Shown: in pieces, positions 18,347-27,873 of the stretch
How the letters are laid out: every line of letters begins with the position of its first letter
Numbering within the stretch: the stretch's first letter is position 1
Assembly: GCA_902362805.1 (NCBI GenBank)
Contig: CABIXY010000004.1
Coordinates: 434,001-498,000, forward strand
DNA length: 64,000 nt
Origin: Eubacteriaceae bacterium
GTDB taxonomy: Bacteria; Bacillota; Clostridia; Peptostreptococcales; Anaerovoracaceae
Direction: 5' to 3'
The notes under the pieces: generated by a model
What the model saw: only the letters and a program-made list of their open reading frames with translations
The model's database searches: none
Told to the model about the DNA's origin: nothing
Position numbers and translations under genes: made by a program

Positions 18347-19722
18347 TATTCCTCTAACCTGCTAACACAATTTTTAAAGTGTTCTCCCCTTTGTTCAAAA
18401 TTATCATACATATCCCAGCTGGCACAAGCAGGAGAAAGAAGTACGTTGTCTCCCGGTTCAGCCAGTTCATATGCCTTGCGCACACAATCATCCATATCCC
18501 TGCAGAAGACATAATCGCCAAATCCCTTTCTGTCCGCCGCTTCCTGAATGAGATGGGCATCTCTGCCAAGAAGAATCATCTTCTTTACGCTCCCCCCAAA
18601 ATGTTCTAAAAACTCGTCGAAATCCTGCCCTTTGGCATCTCCTCCGGCGATGAGAATGATGTTCTTCTCAATGGCCGCGAGCGCCGTCACCGCCGCGTCG
18701 ATATTCGTTCCCTTTGAATCATTATAATATCTGACGCCTTCGATTTCACCTGCAAATTCCAGTCTATGTTCTACGCCGCCAAAGGCAGCGATGGTTTTAC
18801 CGATGGTCTCTCCGTCGATGCCGGCAAAGTAAGCGATCGCCGCTGCTGCCAAAGCATTCTCCAGATTGTGATCACCGATTATTTTTAAATCTTCTCTGCC
18901 GCAGATGTCTGTGATTTTACCGTCTTCCCCTTTGATGACGATGCGGTCATCTTTGACAAATGCGCCGAAGTCCAATTGATTTTTCCTGCTGAAAGGGACA
19001 ACCTTCGCCTTGCAGCCCGCTGCCAGCCTATAACACTCCTTATCGTCATAGTTGATGACCAGGTAGCCATCTGCACTTTGATTGGCAAAAACCTTCGCCT
19101 TGGCATCGCCATAGGCTTTCATGGTATGATGTCTGTTGAGATGATCTGGCGTCAGATTGAGAATGGCTGATACCACCGGTTTGAAATATTTTGTCGTTTC
19201 CAATTGGAAGCTGCTGGTCTCCGTCACCAGCCAGTCGTCCGCTCCGGCGTCGATGGATGCGGAGATGACGGCTACGCCGATATTTCCCACCACATAAGTC
19301 TTTCTTCTAGCGCTTTTAAAAATCTCTCCTACCAGTGTCGTCGTCGTGGTTTTTCCATTGGTGCCTGTGATGGCGATGTAATTTCCACTGCCGATTCGAT
19401 AGGCGATTTCCAGTTCGCCGATGATTTCTGCGCCCTTTTCTTTTGCTTCCAAAATGAAAGGCAGTTCAGGGCTCACCCCCGGACTGACGATGAGCAGATC
19501 AAATACCCCCATATCCGGCGGAATCTGATTAAAATAGCAGGTCACACCTCGTCCCCGCAAAAAAGAAATCAGCTGCGCATCAACGGTGTCCTCTTTTTTC
19601 GAATCCTGTATATATACTTCTGCTTCCAGTCTGATCATGGCCTGTGCAGCGGCAATACCCGATTTGCCCATGCCTACGATCAGGACTTTCTTGTTCTTCA
19701 TATTATTTAAATTTGCTTTCAT
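18346..19722 (-). CDS. murD: UDP-MurNAc-L-Ala:D-Glu ligase MurD
   Basis: MurD adds D-glutamate to UDP-MurNAc-L-alanine. The N-terminal Rossmann fold starts KKVLIVGMGKSG, the ATP loop is GTNGKTTTT (about 120) and the C-terminal domain contains NDSKGTN and AGGDAKGQDF. Length (458) is normal. It follows mraY by 26 bases and is coupled to ftsW by a one-base overlap. Confidence 0.97.
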   Translation of the reverse strand: MKANLNNMKNKKVLIVGMGKSGIAAAQAMIRLEAEVYIQDSKKEDTVDAQLISFLRGRGVTCYFNQIPPDMGVFDLLIVSPGVSPELPFILEAKEKGAEIIGELEIAYRIGSGNYIAITGTNGKTTTTTLVGEIFKSARRKTYVVGNIGVAVISASIDAGADDWLVTETSSFQLETTKYFKPVVSAILNLTPDHLNRHHTMKAYGDAKAKVFANQSADGYLVINYDDKECYRLAAGCKAKVVPFSRKNQLDFGAFVKDDRIVIKGEDGKITDICGREDLKIIGDHNLENALAAAAIAYFAGIDGETIGKTIAAFGGVEHRLEFAGEIEGVRYYNDSKGTNIDAAVTALAAIEKNIILIAGGDAKGQDFDEFLEHFGGSVKKMILLGRDAHLIQEAADRKGFGDYVFCRDMDDCVRKAYELAEPGDNVLLSPACASWDMYDNFEQRGEHFKNCVSRLEE

Positions 19723-19748
19723 ATCTCCACCCTACTTATTTTCTAATT

Positions 19749-20714
19749 TTAAATCGACATAATGATATATGCTAGTACGCAGCAGACGAGGGCGATGAAC
19801 CAAAACATGACAACCACGTTCTTTTCTTTCATACCGCCTACCTCAAAGTGATGATGCAGCGGCGCCATACGAAAGAAGCGTTTTCCCCCCGTGGCTTTAA
19901 AGTACAGCACCTGAATGACAACAGACAGCGCCTCCAGCACGTATATCAGTCCTGCAACGGGAAGGAGCAGTTCTGCCTTCATCATGATGGCCGCGGCTGC
20001 CAATGCGCCGCCCAGTGCCATGGACCCTGTATCGCCCATGAACAGTTTTGCCGGAAATCTGTTGTATACCAGAAACCCAAGGCAAGCACCAGAAAGGGCA
20101 CAGCAAAAAACCGTAGCAGCGTCGTGTCCGAACTGCATGCCCACGATGGCGAAGAAAAATGCCACCAAAGCTGTCACACCAGAAGACAGACCATCTAATC
20201 CATCGGTCAGATTCACTGCATTAGCCATAGAAACGACCACAAATGCCACGAATGGAATATACAGCCAGCCGAAATCAATATATCTGTTGATAAACGGAAT
20301 CCAGACATCAGTCCCGTAACCGGAGAATTTAGCCATATAGACAGCCAGCCCCACTGCAAACAAGATCTGCAGCACCAGTTTCTGCCAAGCTGTCAGTCCC
20401 AAGTTATGCTTTTTTGCCACTTTGATATAATCATCAAAGAATCCGATCAATGCGAAGAGGAATGTAACCACCAACATGACTACAGAGTCCGTGGTAAAAT
20501 TCCCACCCACAATCGTCACCAAAAGAAGCGCAGCACAGATGGCAATTCCGCCCATGGTCGGTGTCCCCTCTTTTGAAAGGTGAGACTTCGGACCCTCTTC
20601 TCTGATAAACTGCTGAAACTGCTTGTGCTTCAGAATGGGAATTTCCACTCCGGTGAAAATGGCCGATGCCGCCAGACCCATAAGTGCTACAATAATTAGT
20701 TGAAAAATCTGCAT
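19749..20714 (-). CDS. mraY: Phospho-MurNAc-pentapeptide transferase MraY
   Basis: An integral membrane enzyme (321 residues, about ten membrane segments) that transfers phospho-MurNAc-pentapeptide to undecaprenyl phosphate to give lipid I. The catalytic motifs FFDDY (about 115), NLTDGLDGLS (about 167) and MGDTGSMALG (about 226) are intact, and the APLHHHFE motif is present near 285. It lies between murF and murD with short gaps. Confidence 0.97.
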   Translation of the reverse strand: MQIFQLIIVALMGLAASAIFTGVEIPILKHKQFQQFIREEGPKSHLSKEGTPTMGGIAICAALLLVTIVGGNFTTDSVVMLVVTFLFALIGFFDDYIKVAKKHNLGLTAWQKLVLQILFAVGLAVYMAKFSGYGTDVWIPFINRYIDFGWLYIPFVAFVVVSMANAVNLTDGLDGLSSGVTALVAFFFAIVGMQFGHDAATVFCCALSGACLGFLVYNRFPAKLFMGDTGSMALGGALAAAAIMMKAELLLPVAGLIYVLEALSVVIQVLYFKATGGKRFFRMAPLHHHFEVGGMKEKNVVVMFWFIALVCCVLAYIIMSI

Positions 20715-20725
20715 AACTCTTACTC

Positions 20726-22099
20726 CTATTTCTCCATTATTCTTTCTACGACTTGTTCCATTTCCATACTTCTGGAGGCCTTGACGATAATGATATCCCC
20801 TTCTGCAAACATGTTGTCTAGCTGCTCGTATAACTGTTCTTTCGTATCAAAATGCATGACTTTCTTCCGTTCCAAAGTTTCCATGCCGCCTTTTGCAATA
20901 TCTCTTGCCTTTTCTCCAACTGTAATCAGTAAGTCAATCTTCTTCTCTCCAGCGTACCTTCCCACCTCCTGATGATAAATCGGTGAGTCCGGTCCAAGTT
21001 CGTTCATACCGCCTAAAATCGCGATTTTTCTAGTCCCGCTGGTATTCACCAGGGTATTGATCGCCGATTTCATAGAATCCGGCGCCGCGTTGTAAGTATC
21101 GTCGATAATTTTGATGCCCCGAATTTCTCTAATCGTCAGCCTGTTATCCGTCAATTGGATTTTGGCAAGTCCGGCGATTCCCTCTTCTATAGTAACGCCC
21201 ACTTTGACTGCTGCAGCCAAGGCCAACGCTGAATTGACCGCATTGTGGGCGCCCGGTATGCCCAGTTTGATTTTGTAATCCTTTCCGTCCGCTGTCAGAT
21301 CGTAACAAATCCCCGCCTCGCCGTAGTCTTCGACATCGTGCACGTAGAATTGAGCCTCTTCCTCAAGGCCGACCCGCAGGACGGTATAAGTATCCGGCAG
21401 TGCGGCAGACCCCAGCATGTCGTTAGACTGGTTGATGACAAGGGTATTGCCAGCGTCAAAGTAATCTGCGATTTCCAGTTTCGCCTGCAGAATGCCTTCT
21501 CTGCTGCCCAGATTCTCAATATGTGAAATTCCTACATTTGTTATTATGCCAATATCTGGCCTGATTATATCCACCAGTCTGTGAATTTCTCCCGCATGAT
21601 CCATACCCACTTCGAGAACCGCCGCTTCCATAGAATCATCGAAGCTGAAAATCGTCAAAGGAACACCGATATCATTATTAAAATTTCCTGCCGTTTTCCC
21701 CGTTCTGTATTTTTCACTGAGCACATAGTAGACCATATCACGGGTGCTGGTCTTGCCCACACTGCCAGTCACAGCAATTTTTTTCAGTTTCAGTTTTTCC
21801 AGATAGTAACTGGCTAACGCCTGGATGGCTTTGGTGGTATCTTCCACCAGAACTACATCGCAGCCTTCCCAGGACGCTGCCGATTCTTCTGCTGTGAGCA
21901 ATGCCCCGCATCCTTTTTCTATTACCTGTGGGATGAATTTGTGTGCGTCGTGTACTTCTCCGACAATAGGAACAAAAAGGTCTCCCTCTCTCGCCTTTCG
22001 TGAATCTGTACAGACATTGTTGATCCGATGGTCTCTGCATCCTGCAATCAACGTTCCACAAGTAGCTTTTTCAATTTCTGCTATGGTAATCTCGTTCAT
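20726..22099 (-). CDS. murF: UDP-MurNAc-tripeptide:D-Ala-D-Ala ligase MurF
   Basis: MurF adds D-Ala-D-Ala to complete the cytoplasmic precursor. The ATP loop is VTGSVGKTSTRD (about 110), followed by NNDIGVPLT and, later, DDTYNAAPDSM of the C-terminal domain. The 457 residues are a normal length. The start overlaps the murE end by 29 bases; a ribosome site AAAGGTG lies four bases before the ATG, inside murE. Confidence 0.96.
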   Translation of the reverse strand: MNEITIAEIEKATCGTLIAGCRDHRINNVCTDSRKAREGDLFVPIVGEVHDAHKFIPQVIEKGCGALLTAEESAASWEGCDVVLVEDTTKAIQALASYYLEKLKLKKIAVTGSVGKTSTRDMVYYVLSEKYRTGKTAGNFNNDIGVPLTIFSFDDSMEAAVLEVGMDHAGEIHRLVDIIRPDIGIITNVGISHIENLGSREGILQAKLEIADYFDAGNTLVINQSNDMLGSAALPDTYTVLRVGLEEEAQFYVHDVEDYGEAGICYDLTADGKDYKIKLGIPGAHNAVNSALALAAAVKVGVTIEEGIAGLAKIQLTDNRLTIREIRGIKIIDDTYNAAPDSMKSAINTLVNTSGTRKIAILGGMNELGPDSPIYHQEVGRYAGEKKIDLLITVGEKARDIAKGGMETLERKKVMHFDTKEQLYEQLDNMFAEGDIIIVKASRSMEMEQVVERIMEK

Positions 22100-23558
22100 T
22101 CTTCACCTTTTCTATTGATGCCAGGACTTCATCCCTGTCATCAAAATGTAATACTGTATCTCCAACAATCTGATACGTCTCATGGCCTTTTCCGGCTATG
22201 ACGACGATTTCTCCCTGTATGCAGTGAGAAACTGCATATGCAATGGCCTCTCTCCTGTCCGCAATGACCGTATAAGCGCCGCCAGCAGCCTCTATCTCTG
22301 TCGTGATGTCGTCAATAATGGCTAGAGGAGGTTCCTTTCGCGGGTTATCGCTGGTTATGACGGAAAAGTCAGCCAGCTTTGCCGCAGCCTCTCCCATCTT
22401 GAACCTTCTGTTCCGGTCCCTCTCGCCGCCGCAGCCAAATACGCAGGTCAATTTCTTTGGTTTGTAGTCCCGCAGTGCTGTCAGCAGGCAGCGCAGAGCC
22501 GTGCCATTATGTGCATAGTCTACCATAATCACTTTGTCGTTTCCTGCCGAAAACATTTCCTGTCTGCCTGGAACCGATATTTTTTTCAATGCTCTTTGGA
22601 TTTCTTCACCAGTGACATCAAAATGCCGGCAAACCGCCATAGCCGCCATGGCGTTATAGCAGGTAAATTTTCCAGGAATACAAGCAACTAAATCTATATT
22701 ATAGCTTCCTTTCACTCGAAATTCCACACCTAATTTGCCCGGAAGCCTTACATGGTAAAAATTACCTGCCTGCAAATCACTTCCATCATCGAATCCATAG
22801 GTTTCAATATCACAAGTATGTCCCTTTAGAATCAAATCCTTACATGGATCATCATGATTTATGATGCCAATTTTACATTTTTGAAACAAGGTGGATTTCC
22901 AGTAAGCATATTCTGCAAAACTCTTATGTTCTCTTGGTCCAATATGGTCTTCTTCTAAATTGGTAAAGACGCCGTAGTCGAATTCAATTGCTTCTACCCG
23001 TCCGAGCATCAGGGCCTGAGAGGAAACTTCAATGACAGCGGCCTTACAGCCAGCTTCCTTCATTTCCCACAGATAGCGCTGTATCTCTAAGGATTCCGGT
23101 GTCGTGTGTTCACTTTCTATAATGCGCGCCCCTGTGTCTATGTGAATTGTACCGATCAATCCAGTTTTCATGCCGGCTTCTTCCAACATCGCCTTGATCA
23201 TATAGGTAGTTGTCGTCTTCCCCTTTGTCCCTGTAACCCCGATCATTTTCATCGCTTCGGCCGGTTTGCCGTAAAAAGCTGCGGCCATCGACGCCAGTGC
23301 TTTTTTCGTGTCCTCCACTTTGATCACTGTGACAGACGGGGGAACGTCAACGCCATCGCTGCATACGATAGCTGCCGCCCCGCCGGTTACAGCTTCTGAG
23401 GCGTAGAGGTGTCCGTCTGTCAATGCGCCTTTGATACAGACGAACACGGAGGCCTCACTTGCTTTCTCGGAATCTAAGATTATCTTACTGACCTGCAGGG
23501 TTTCATCCCCCTGCAGGCATTGGTAAGTCACGTCATTTAATAATTCATAAAGTTTCAG
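22071..23558 (-). CDS. murE: UDP-MurNAc-dipeptide:meso-DAP ligase MurE, probable non-ATG start
   Basis: MurE adds the third amino acid of the stem peptide. The ATP loop is GVTGTKGKTTTT (about 115) and the C-terminal domain holds the DNPR motif typical of enzymes that use meso-diaminopimelate. The only ATG/GTG start (GTG at 23531) lacks a ribosome site and cuts off a conserved start. In frame upstream, the codon CTG at 23558 begins KLYELLNDVTYQC, which fits the MurE N-terminus, with GAGAGG six bases before it; ATT at 23564 is an alternative. I therefore place the start at 23558 (495 residues). Downstream it overlaps murF. Confidence 0.9.
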   Translation of the reverse strand: MKLYELLNDVTYQCLQGDETLQVSKIILDSEKASEASVFVCIKGALTDGHLYASEAVTGGAAAIVCSDGVDVPPSVTVIKVEDTKKALASMAAAFYGKPAEAMKMIGVTGTKGKTTTTYMIKAMLEEAGMKTGLIGTIHIDTGARIIESEHTTPESLEIQRYLWEMKEAGCKAAVIEVSSQALMLGRVEAIEFDYGVFTNLEEDHIGPREHKSFAEYAYWKSTLFQKCKIGIINHDDPCKDLILKGHTCDIETYGFDDGSDLQAGNFYHVRLPGKLGVEFRVKGSYNIDLVACIPGKFTCYNAMAAMAVCRHFDVTGEEIQRALKKISVPGRQEMFSAGNDKVIMVDYAHNGTALRCLLTALRDYKPKKLTCVFGCGGERDRNRRFKMGEAAAKLADFSVITSDNPRKEPPLAIIDDITTEIEAAGGAYTVIADRREAIAYAVSHCIQGEIVVIAGKGHETYQIVGDTVLHFDDRDEVLASIEKVKNERDYHSRN

Positions 23559-23586
23559 TTTAATCCTCTCGATTCTATATTTCTGT

Positions 23587-25575
23587 CTATTCTCTATACA
23601 AGTATACTTTTCCGCCTTTTTTTATCTTCTTGCCTTTCTTCGGATACTGGTCGACGACAGTGAAGTCTTTTTTGCTCTTGGTCTTCGGCGCTATTTCATA
23701 TTCCAATCCGTAGCTTCCCAAGATGCCGATGGCATCACTGAGGGTCTTACCAGTTACGTCGGGTACATAGGCGTATTCTGATTTTAGTTCTTTGGATTCC
23801 TCATCTGTATACTTTGGTGTGACGTTGAGGTATGGCAGAGCGTTCTCTAAGAATTCTTTTGCAATCGGCGCTGCCGTAGCACTTCCGAACTGTACGCCTG
23901 TAGGGCTGTCGACCACAACCAGAACTACCATCTGCGGATCGTCCATCGGCGCCATGCCGATGAAGGAAGAATAGGTATCGCTGCCGTACTTTCCATCTAC
24001 TACTTTATCTGCAGTACCAGTTTTACCGCCGATTCGAAAACCTGCAATCTTGGCGTTGCCGCCGCCACCTTCAGATACGACGTATTCCATAATTTTTCTC
24101 ATTTCGCTAGCCGTTTTGGAGGAAATGACTTTTCTGACTTCTTTCGTATCAAAGTTTTTGACTACGTTGCCGTCGGAATCCGTCAATTCTTTCACCATTC
24201 TCGGCTGCATCAGTACGCCATCGTTGCCGATAGCGCAGACTGCTGTCACCAGCTGAATCGGTGTCACCGCAATACCCTGGCCGTAAGCCATGGTAGCCAG
24301 CTCTACTTTTCCGATGACATCTTTGTTCTGTATCTGAGCGGAACTTTCTGCCGGAAGATCTACATTGGTCTTCTGGGTAATGCCGAACATCTCCAGGTAA
24401 TCGTAATATCTGTCTTTCCCCATTTTCAGAGCCAGCTGAATCTGCACCGGGTTGCAGGAATTTCCTACTGCCTCGATGAGGTTTTCGGAGCCGTGACCCC
24501 TGGTATTCCAACAGTGAAGGGTAACTCCTGTTCCTGGGACGGTATAACCCACGTTGCAGAAGTACCTGGTGTTCAGCGTGGTTACTCCTTCTTCCAGAGC
24601 AGAAGAAGTGGTGACCAGTTTAAAGGTAGAACCTGGTTCATATGTATCACTGACGATGGGGTTTCTCCACATTTTGCTCAAATACTCAGACTGTTCCTTG
24701 GCAGACATCTTCTCAAAGGCCGCCTGTTCTGATTTGCTCTGCGGTTCTGTTGCGTCATTAGGATTGAACGCCGGATTGGTAGCCATGGCCAGAATATCTC
24801 CGGTCTTTGGATCCATGACCAGGCACATGATCCGGTTGGCTTTAGTCTCCTTCATGCCGTTTTCCAATGCTTTTTCTGCATAGTGCTGCAGTACCTCATC
24901 TAAGGTCAGCACTACGTTGAGTCCATCCTCCGCCTGGTAATACTGCTCTTCTCCATAGGCAAGGGCGTTTCCGTTGACGTCAGTATTCTTGATCCATCTG
25001 CCTGCCACACCGCTGAGGTACTCGTTATATTCCTGTTCGATGCCGCTTCTGCCTTCGTTATCATCGTTGACACTTCCCAATAGATGGGCGGCAGAATCTC
25101 CCAGCGGGTAGTACCGCTTGGTGTTTTCGGCGATTTCGATGCCTGTAATGTCCAGATCCTTGACTTTATCAGAAGTCTCCTTATCCAGATACTTGGCAAT
25201 TTTAATCAACGCCTGTTGTTTCTTCAGTTTATCTTTGACTTCGCTGGCATCCATGTCCAGGAGCACTGCCAGTTCATTGCTTTTCTTGGTAATCTGTTCA
25301 TCAGTATAGTTTTCTTTTATCTGTGACGGCCTTGCCCATACTGTATAGCACGCCGCACTGGTGGCCAGTTCTTCTCCGTTTTTGTCGTAGATAGAACCCC
25401 TCTTTGCTTCCAGCGGAATATCGCTGGTCTGCTGATCGATGGCGATTTCACTGTATTCTTCCGCTTTCACGACTTGTATCCACGCCAGCCGAAAAGCCAG
25501 AAGTACCAGTAAAAGGCACACGATGCCAAAGGTTATGATGATTCTCTTCTTGTTTTTCCCACTTACTTTTGCCAT
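23587..25575 (-). CDS. Class B penicillin-binding protein with PASTA domain (FtsI/SpoVD type)
   Basis: This septal transpeptidase partners FtsW. It has one N-terminal membrane segment (about 13-32), a dimerisation domain, and a transpeptidase domain with the active site STFK (about 315), the SCN triad and KTGTA (about 515). One PASTA domain (about 600-662, YVPDVTGKTL) follows. The annotated TTG at 25590 overlaps the ribosome site; the ATG at 25575, nine bases after GGAG, is the better start (662 residues). It is the only division PBP in the cluster. Whether it is the vegetative PBP2b or a SpoVD-like protein cannot be decided. Confidence 0.92.
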   Translation of the reverse strand: MAKVSGKNKKRIIITFGIVCLLLVLLAFRLAWIQVVKAEEYSEIAIDQQTSDIPLEAKRGSIYDKNGEELATSAACYTVWARPSQIKENYTDEQITKKSNELAVLLDMDASEVKDKLKKQQALIKIAKYLDKETSDKVKDLDITGIEIAENTKRYYPLGDSAAHLLGSVNDDNEGRSGIEQEYNEYLSGVAGRWIKNTDVNGNALAYGEEQYYQAEDGLNVVLTLDEVLQHYAEKALENGMKETKANRIMCLVMDPKTGDILAMATNPAFNPNDATEPQSKSEQAAFEKMSAKEQSEYLSKMWRNPIVSDTYEPGSTFKLVTTSSALEEGVTTLNTRYFCNVGYTVPGTGVTLHCWNTRGHGSENLIEAVGNSCNPVQIQLALKMGKDRYYDYLEMFGITQKTNVDLPAESSAQIQNKDVIGKVELATMAYGQGIAVTPIQLVTAVCAIGNDGVLMQPRMVKELTDSDGNVVKNFDTKEVRKVISSKTASEMRKIMEYVVSEGGGGNAKIAGFRIGGKTGTADKVVDGKYGSDTYSSFIGMAPMDDPQMVVLVVVDSPTGVQFGSATAAPIAKEFLENALPYLNVTPKYTDEESKELKSEYAYVPDVTGKTLSDAIGILGSYGLEYEIAPKTKSKKDFTVVDQYPKKGKKIKKGGKVYLYRE

Positions 25576-25600
25576 TATTTTCTTCTCCAAAATGAAAAGC

Positions 25601-25631
25601 CAGACAAGGTTTTCTTATTTAGTTGTCTGGC
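25601..25631 (-). other. Hairpin in the leader of the PBP gene
   Basis: An 8-bp inverted repeat (CCAGACAA/TTGTCTGG with a 15-base loop) lies in the 150-base gap between the ftsL-like gene and the PBP gene, just before the ribosome site. No T-run follows. It could be an mRNA processing or control element, but there is no further support. Confidence 0.35.
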
Positions 25632-25725
25632 TGCCTCTTCTATGAAATTTATAGCGGAGCCCACCGTCTATAACGGCGTGGACATCCGGCATCTGTTATT
25701 ACGGAACTATTATACGTTTGTGTTA

Positions 25726-26052
25726 TTAGTTATATGCCTGTTCTTTGATTACCATGGCAAAATTGCCCTTCGGCGCATCATCGTCTGACACATACACACA
25801 TTCGCCTTCGCTAGGATAAACCATTCCCAGCTTTCCCGTCGCTATTTTTTCAATATGATCAATATTGTTCGCACTTTTAATTTTTACACTGAGCGTATCA
25901 ATTTCGCCTTGCAGTGCTTCATTGGAATTGATCAGACTGTTGTTTTCAACTCGCAGTTCTGCCGCATAAGCGGCCAGCACCACCATAATAATACAGATGA
26001 AGCCGATGATGACTGTCGCAGTCAGCACGCGCTTCTTATCTTGATTTCTCAT
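25726..26052 (-). CDS. FtsL/DivIC-like septum protein
   Basis: A small bitopic protein of 108 residues: a basic start (RNQDKKR), one membrane segment (about 10-30) and an extracellular coiled coil with heptad-like spacing (ENNSLINSNEALQGEIDTLS). This architecture and its place between rsmH and the PBP gene mark it as the FtsL of the FtsQLB complex, although sequence similarity in this family is weak and DivIC is possible. Confidence 0.8.
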   Translation of the reverse strand: MRNQDKKRVLTATVIIGFICIIMVVLAAYAAELRVENNSLINSNEALQGEIDTLSVKIKSANNIDHIEKIATGKLGMVYPSEGECVYVSDDDAPKGNFAMVIKEQAYN

Positions 26053-26111
26053 TCATCCTACCTCACAAACTACACAAACTCTTTTTCCTAAAACTTTTTC
26101 CTGATGATTTT

Positions 26112-27047
26112 TCAAATTTTCTCGCAGACCCGCAGTTTTGCGCTGCGAGATCTAGGATTTTCCGCCAGTTCTTCCACTGATGGAAGAATGGGTTTTTTTG
26201 ATATCTTTCTGATATCCGCTGTCTTGCCACATATGCAGACGGGGAATTCCTTCGGGCAGGTGCAAGGATTGACTCGTCTGTTGATGACATCTTTCACAAT
26301 TCTGTCTTCTAAAGAATGGAAGGATATCACACACAATCTTCCTTCCGGATGGAGCACGTCGCAGAATTCTTCCATGGCCCGCTCAAGCTGTCCCAGTTCG
26401 TCATTGACTTCGATTCTAATCGCCTGGAACGTTCGTTTCGCTGGATGAGGACCATCTCTTCTAGCTGCTGCCGGTATGGCCGCTTTGATCGTATCCACCA
26501 GTTCAAAAGTGCTCTCTATAGGCTTGTCCTCTCTCTTCTTGATGATGAAAGAGGCGATTCGTGAAGCCCATTTTTCTTCTCCATATTTGGATATGATATC
26601 AGTCAGCTCTTTTTGGTCATATCCGTTGACGATTTCATAAGCTGTAAAACCGTCATCCTGGCTCATCCTCATGTCTAGAGGCGCGTCATGCATATAAGAG
26701 AAGCCTCTTTCTGCGTTGTCCAGTTGAAAGGAAGAAACGCCCAGATCGAGAAGGGCGCCATCCACGCCGTCAATTTCTAACTCTTCAAGAACAGATTTAA
26801 TGTCTGAATAATTGCTCTGCACGAATAACTTTCGGCATGCGTATTGTTCCAATCTTGCTGAAGCAGCTTCCAGAGCGTCCTGGTCGCGGTCGATTCCAAT
26901 CAATGTCCCTCTCTCAGATAGGTGTTCGCAAATTTTCGAGGAATGACCTCCCCCACCCAAAGTCCCATCTACATAAATGCCGTCGGGATTGATTTTCAAG
27001 TTTTCTATGCATTCTTCCAGCAATACGGAAGTGTGTTTAAATTCCAT
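26112..27047 (-). CDS. rsmH: 16S rRNA (cytosine-1402 N4) methyltransferase
   Basis: RsmH methylates C1402 in the decoding centre of 16S rRNA. The SAM-binding loop [12 protein letters not shown] is at about 25-36, [10 protein letters not shown] at about 102 and [11 protein letters not shown] at about 244. The 311 residues match the family length. It is the second gene of the dcw cluster, eight bases after mraZ. Confidence 0.96.
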   Translation of the reverse strand: MEFKHTSVLLEECIENLKINPDGIYVDGTLGGGGHSSKICEHLSERGTLIGIDRDQDALEAASARLEQYACRKLFVQSNYSDIKSVLEELEIDGVDGALLDLGVSSFQLDNAERGFSYMHDAPLDMRMSQDDGFTAYEIVNGYDQKELTDIISKYGEEKWASRIASFIIKKREDKPIESTFELVDTIKAAIPAAARRDGPHPAKRTFQAIRIEVNDELGQLERAMEEFCDVLHPEGRLCVISFHSLEDRIVKDVINRRVNPCTCPKEFPVCICGKTADIRKISKKPILPSVEELAENPRSRSAKLRVCEKI

Positions 27048-27055
27048 AAATACCC

Positions 27056-27487
27056 CTAAAAATGATACTGCGTCAAAGTGTCAGCAAACTCGTCAGCATC
27101 CATCTTGTTATCGTTGTCCGGTGCATCCCAAACTTCCTTGCTCCAGACTTCGATTTTCTTCATGGCGCCCATTGTCACCAGTTCCTTATCAATGCCGGCA
27201 TACTCCTTCAGTTCCGCCGGGATGACGATTCGTCCCTGCTTATCAAAGTCGCATTCCAGCGCGTTGGCGCAGACGTGTCTGATGTATCCCCTTACTTTGG
27301 GATCAGACTCCGGCAGTACGGCAATCTTTTCCAGCTGTTTCTCCCAATCCGGCAATGAATAAATGTACAAACATCTATCCATTCCCTTTGTGATTACACA
27401 TTTACCGCCAAGCTGATCTCTGTGCTTGGAGGGCACAATCATTCTGTTCTTGGCATCTATTGAATTGTAATATGTGCCCATGAACAT
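27056..27487 (-). CDS. mraZ: Transcriptional regulator MraZ
   Basis: MraZ is a DNA-binding protein that represses (or in some species activates) its own dcw operon. The 143 residues comprise two AbrB-like halves, each with the DxKxR / DKQGRIVIP signature ([16 protein letters not shown] and [17 protein letters not shown]). The ATG at 27487 is nine bases after GGAGG; an ATG two codons later is also possible. Its promoter holds repeated AGTGG boxes as expected for autoregulation. Confidence 0.96.
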   Translation of the reverse strand: MFMGTYYNSIDAKNRMIVPSKHRDQLGGKCVITKGMDRCLYIYSLPDWEKQLEKIAVLPESDPKVRGYIRHVCANALECDFDKQGRIVIPAELKEYAGIDKELVTMGAMKKIEVWSKEVWDAPDNDNKMDADEFADTLTQYHF

Positions 27488-27525
27488 ATGACGCTACCTC
27501 CACTTCTTGCATTGTATTTTCCTCC

Positions 27526-27554
27526 ATTCTACACCACTCTTCACCACTTTTCAA
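27526..27554 (-). promoter_or_regulatory. Promoter of the dcw cluster with MraZ-type boxes
   Basis: A sigma-A promoter reads TTGAAA (27549-27554), 17 bases, TAGAAT (27526-27531). The spacer contains two AGTGG boxes exactly ten bases apart (27534-27538 and 27544-27548), and a third lies at 27586-27590, about four helical turns away. Direct repeats of TGG-containing pentamers with a ten-base period are the known MraZ operators. Binding here would cover the promoter and so probably represses it. Confidence 0.85.
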
Positions 27555-27615
27555 GAATTCTTTGGCAGTTTTTTTAAAAAACACCCCACTTTTTTACACT
27601 ATGCCACCCCTGCCT

Positions 27616-27667
27616 GTACAAAAAAATAAAGCGACACAATATCTTGTGCCGCTTTATTTTTTTGTAC
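27616..27667. terminator. Bidirectional terminator-like hairpin
   Basis: A near-perfect palindrome (GTACAAAAAAATAAAGCG against CGCTTTATTTTTTTGTAC, with CACAA/TTGTG inside) has a T-run on either strand. It separates mraZ from the divergent cysteine-rich gene. No gene reads into it from the left on plus, so it may insulate the dcw promoter. Confidence 0.7.
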
Positions 27668-27873
27668 CCAAATTTGGCTTTCTGCATAGTATATAGTATC
27701 TCACTTCATATAGCCCCTGACCCAATTTGATTAGAAAAACAAAATGGGAAAAAATTCGCAGGAATGCACTGCATTACATAGCCAGAAGGCTATTTTACAT
27801 ACATTCTGTCAGGCGAACTCCAGTGGATTGTCAGGCAGAATGTTGTATTTAAAATAAAGTGAGGTAATGTAAT
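27668..27873 (+). promoter_or_regulatory. Upstream region of the cysteine-rich gene
   Basis: These 206 bases carry the start signals of the 27874 gene. ACATTCTG (27799) and CAGAATGT (27836) form an inverted pair around two TGTCAGGC direct repeats, a possible operator. A CATACATT sequence (27797) resembles the -10 of sporulation sigma factors E/K, but I find no matching -35, and TTGTCA/TAAAAT (16-base spacing) would leave almost no leader. GTGAGG is the ribosome site. Confidence 0.4.

Noticed and set aside
27402..27584. 60-residue frame on minus overlapping mraZ and its promoter
   Set aside because: It covers the -35/-10 and the MraZ boxes, has no ribosome site, and the frame is explained by the absence of chance stops.
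27797..27853. Sporulation-sigma promoter before the cysteine-rich gene
   Set aside because: CATACATT fits a -10 for sigma E/K, but no -35 at proper distance; kept only as a remark.
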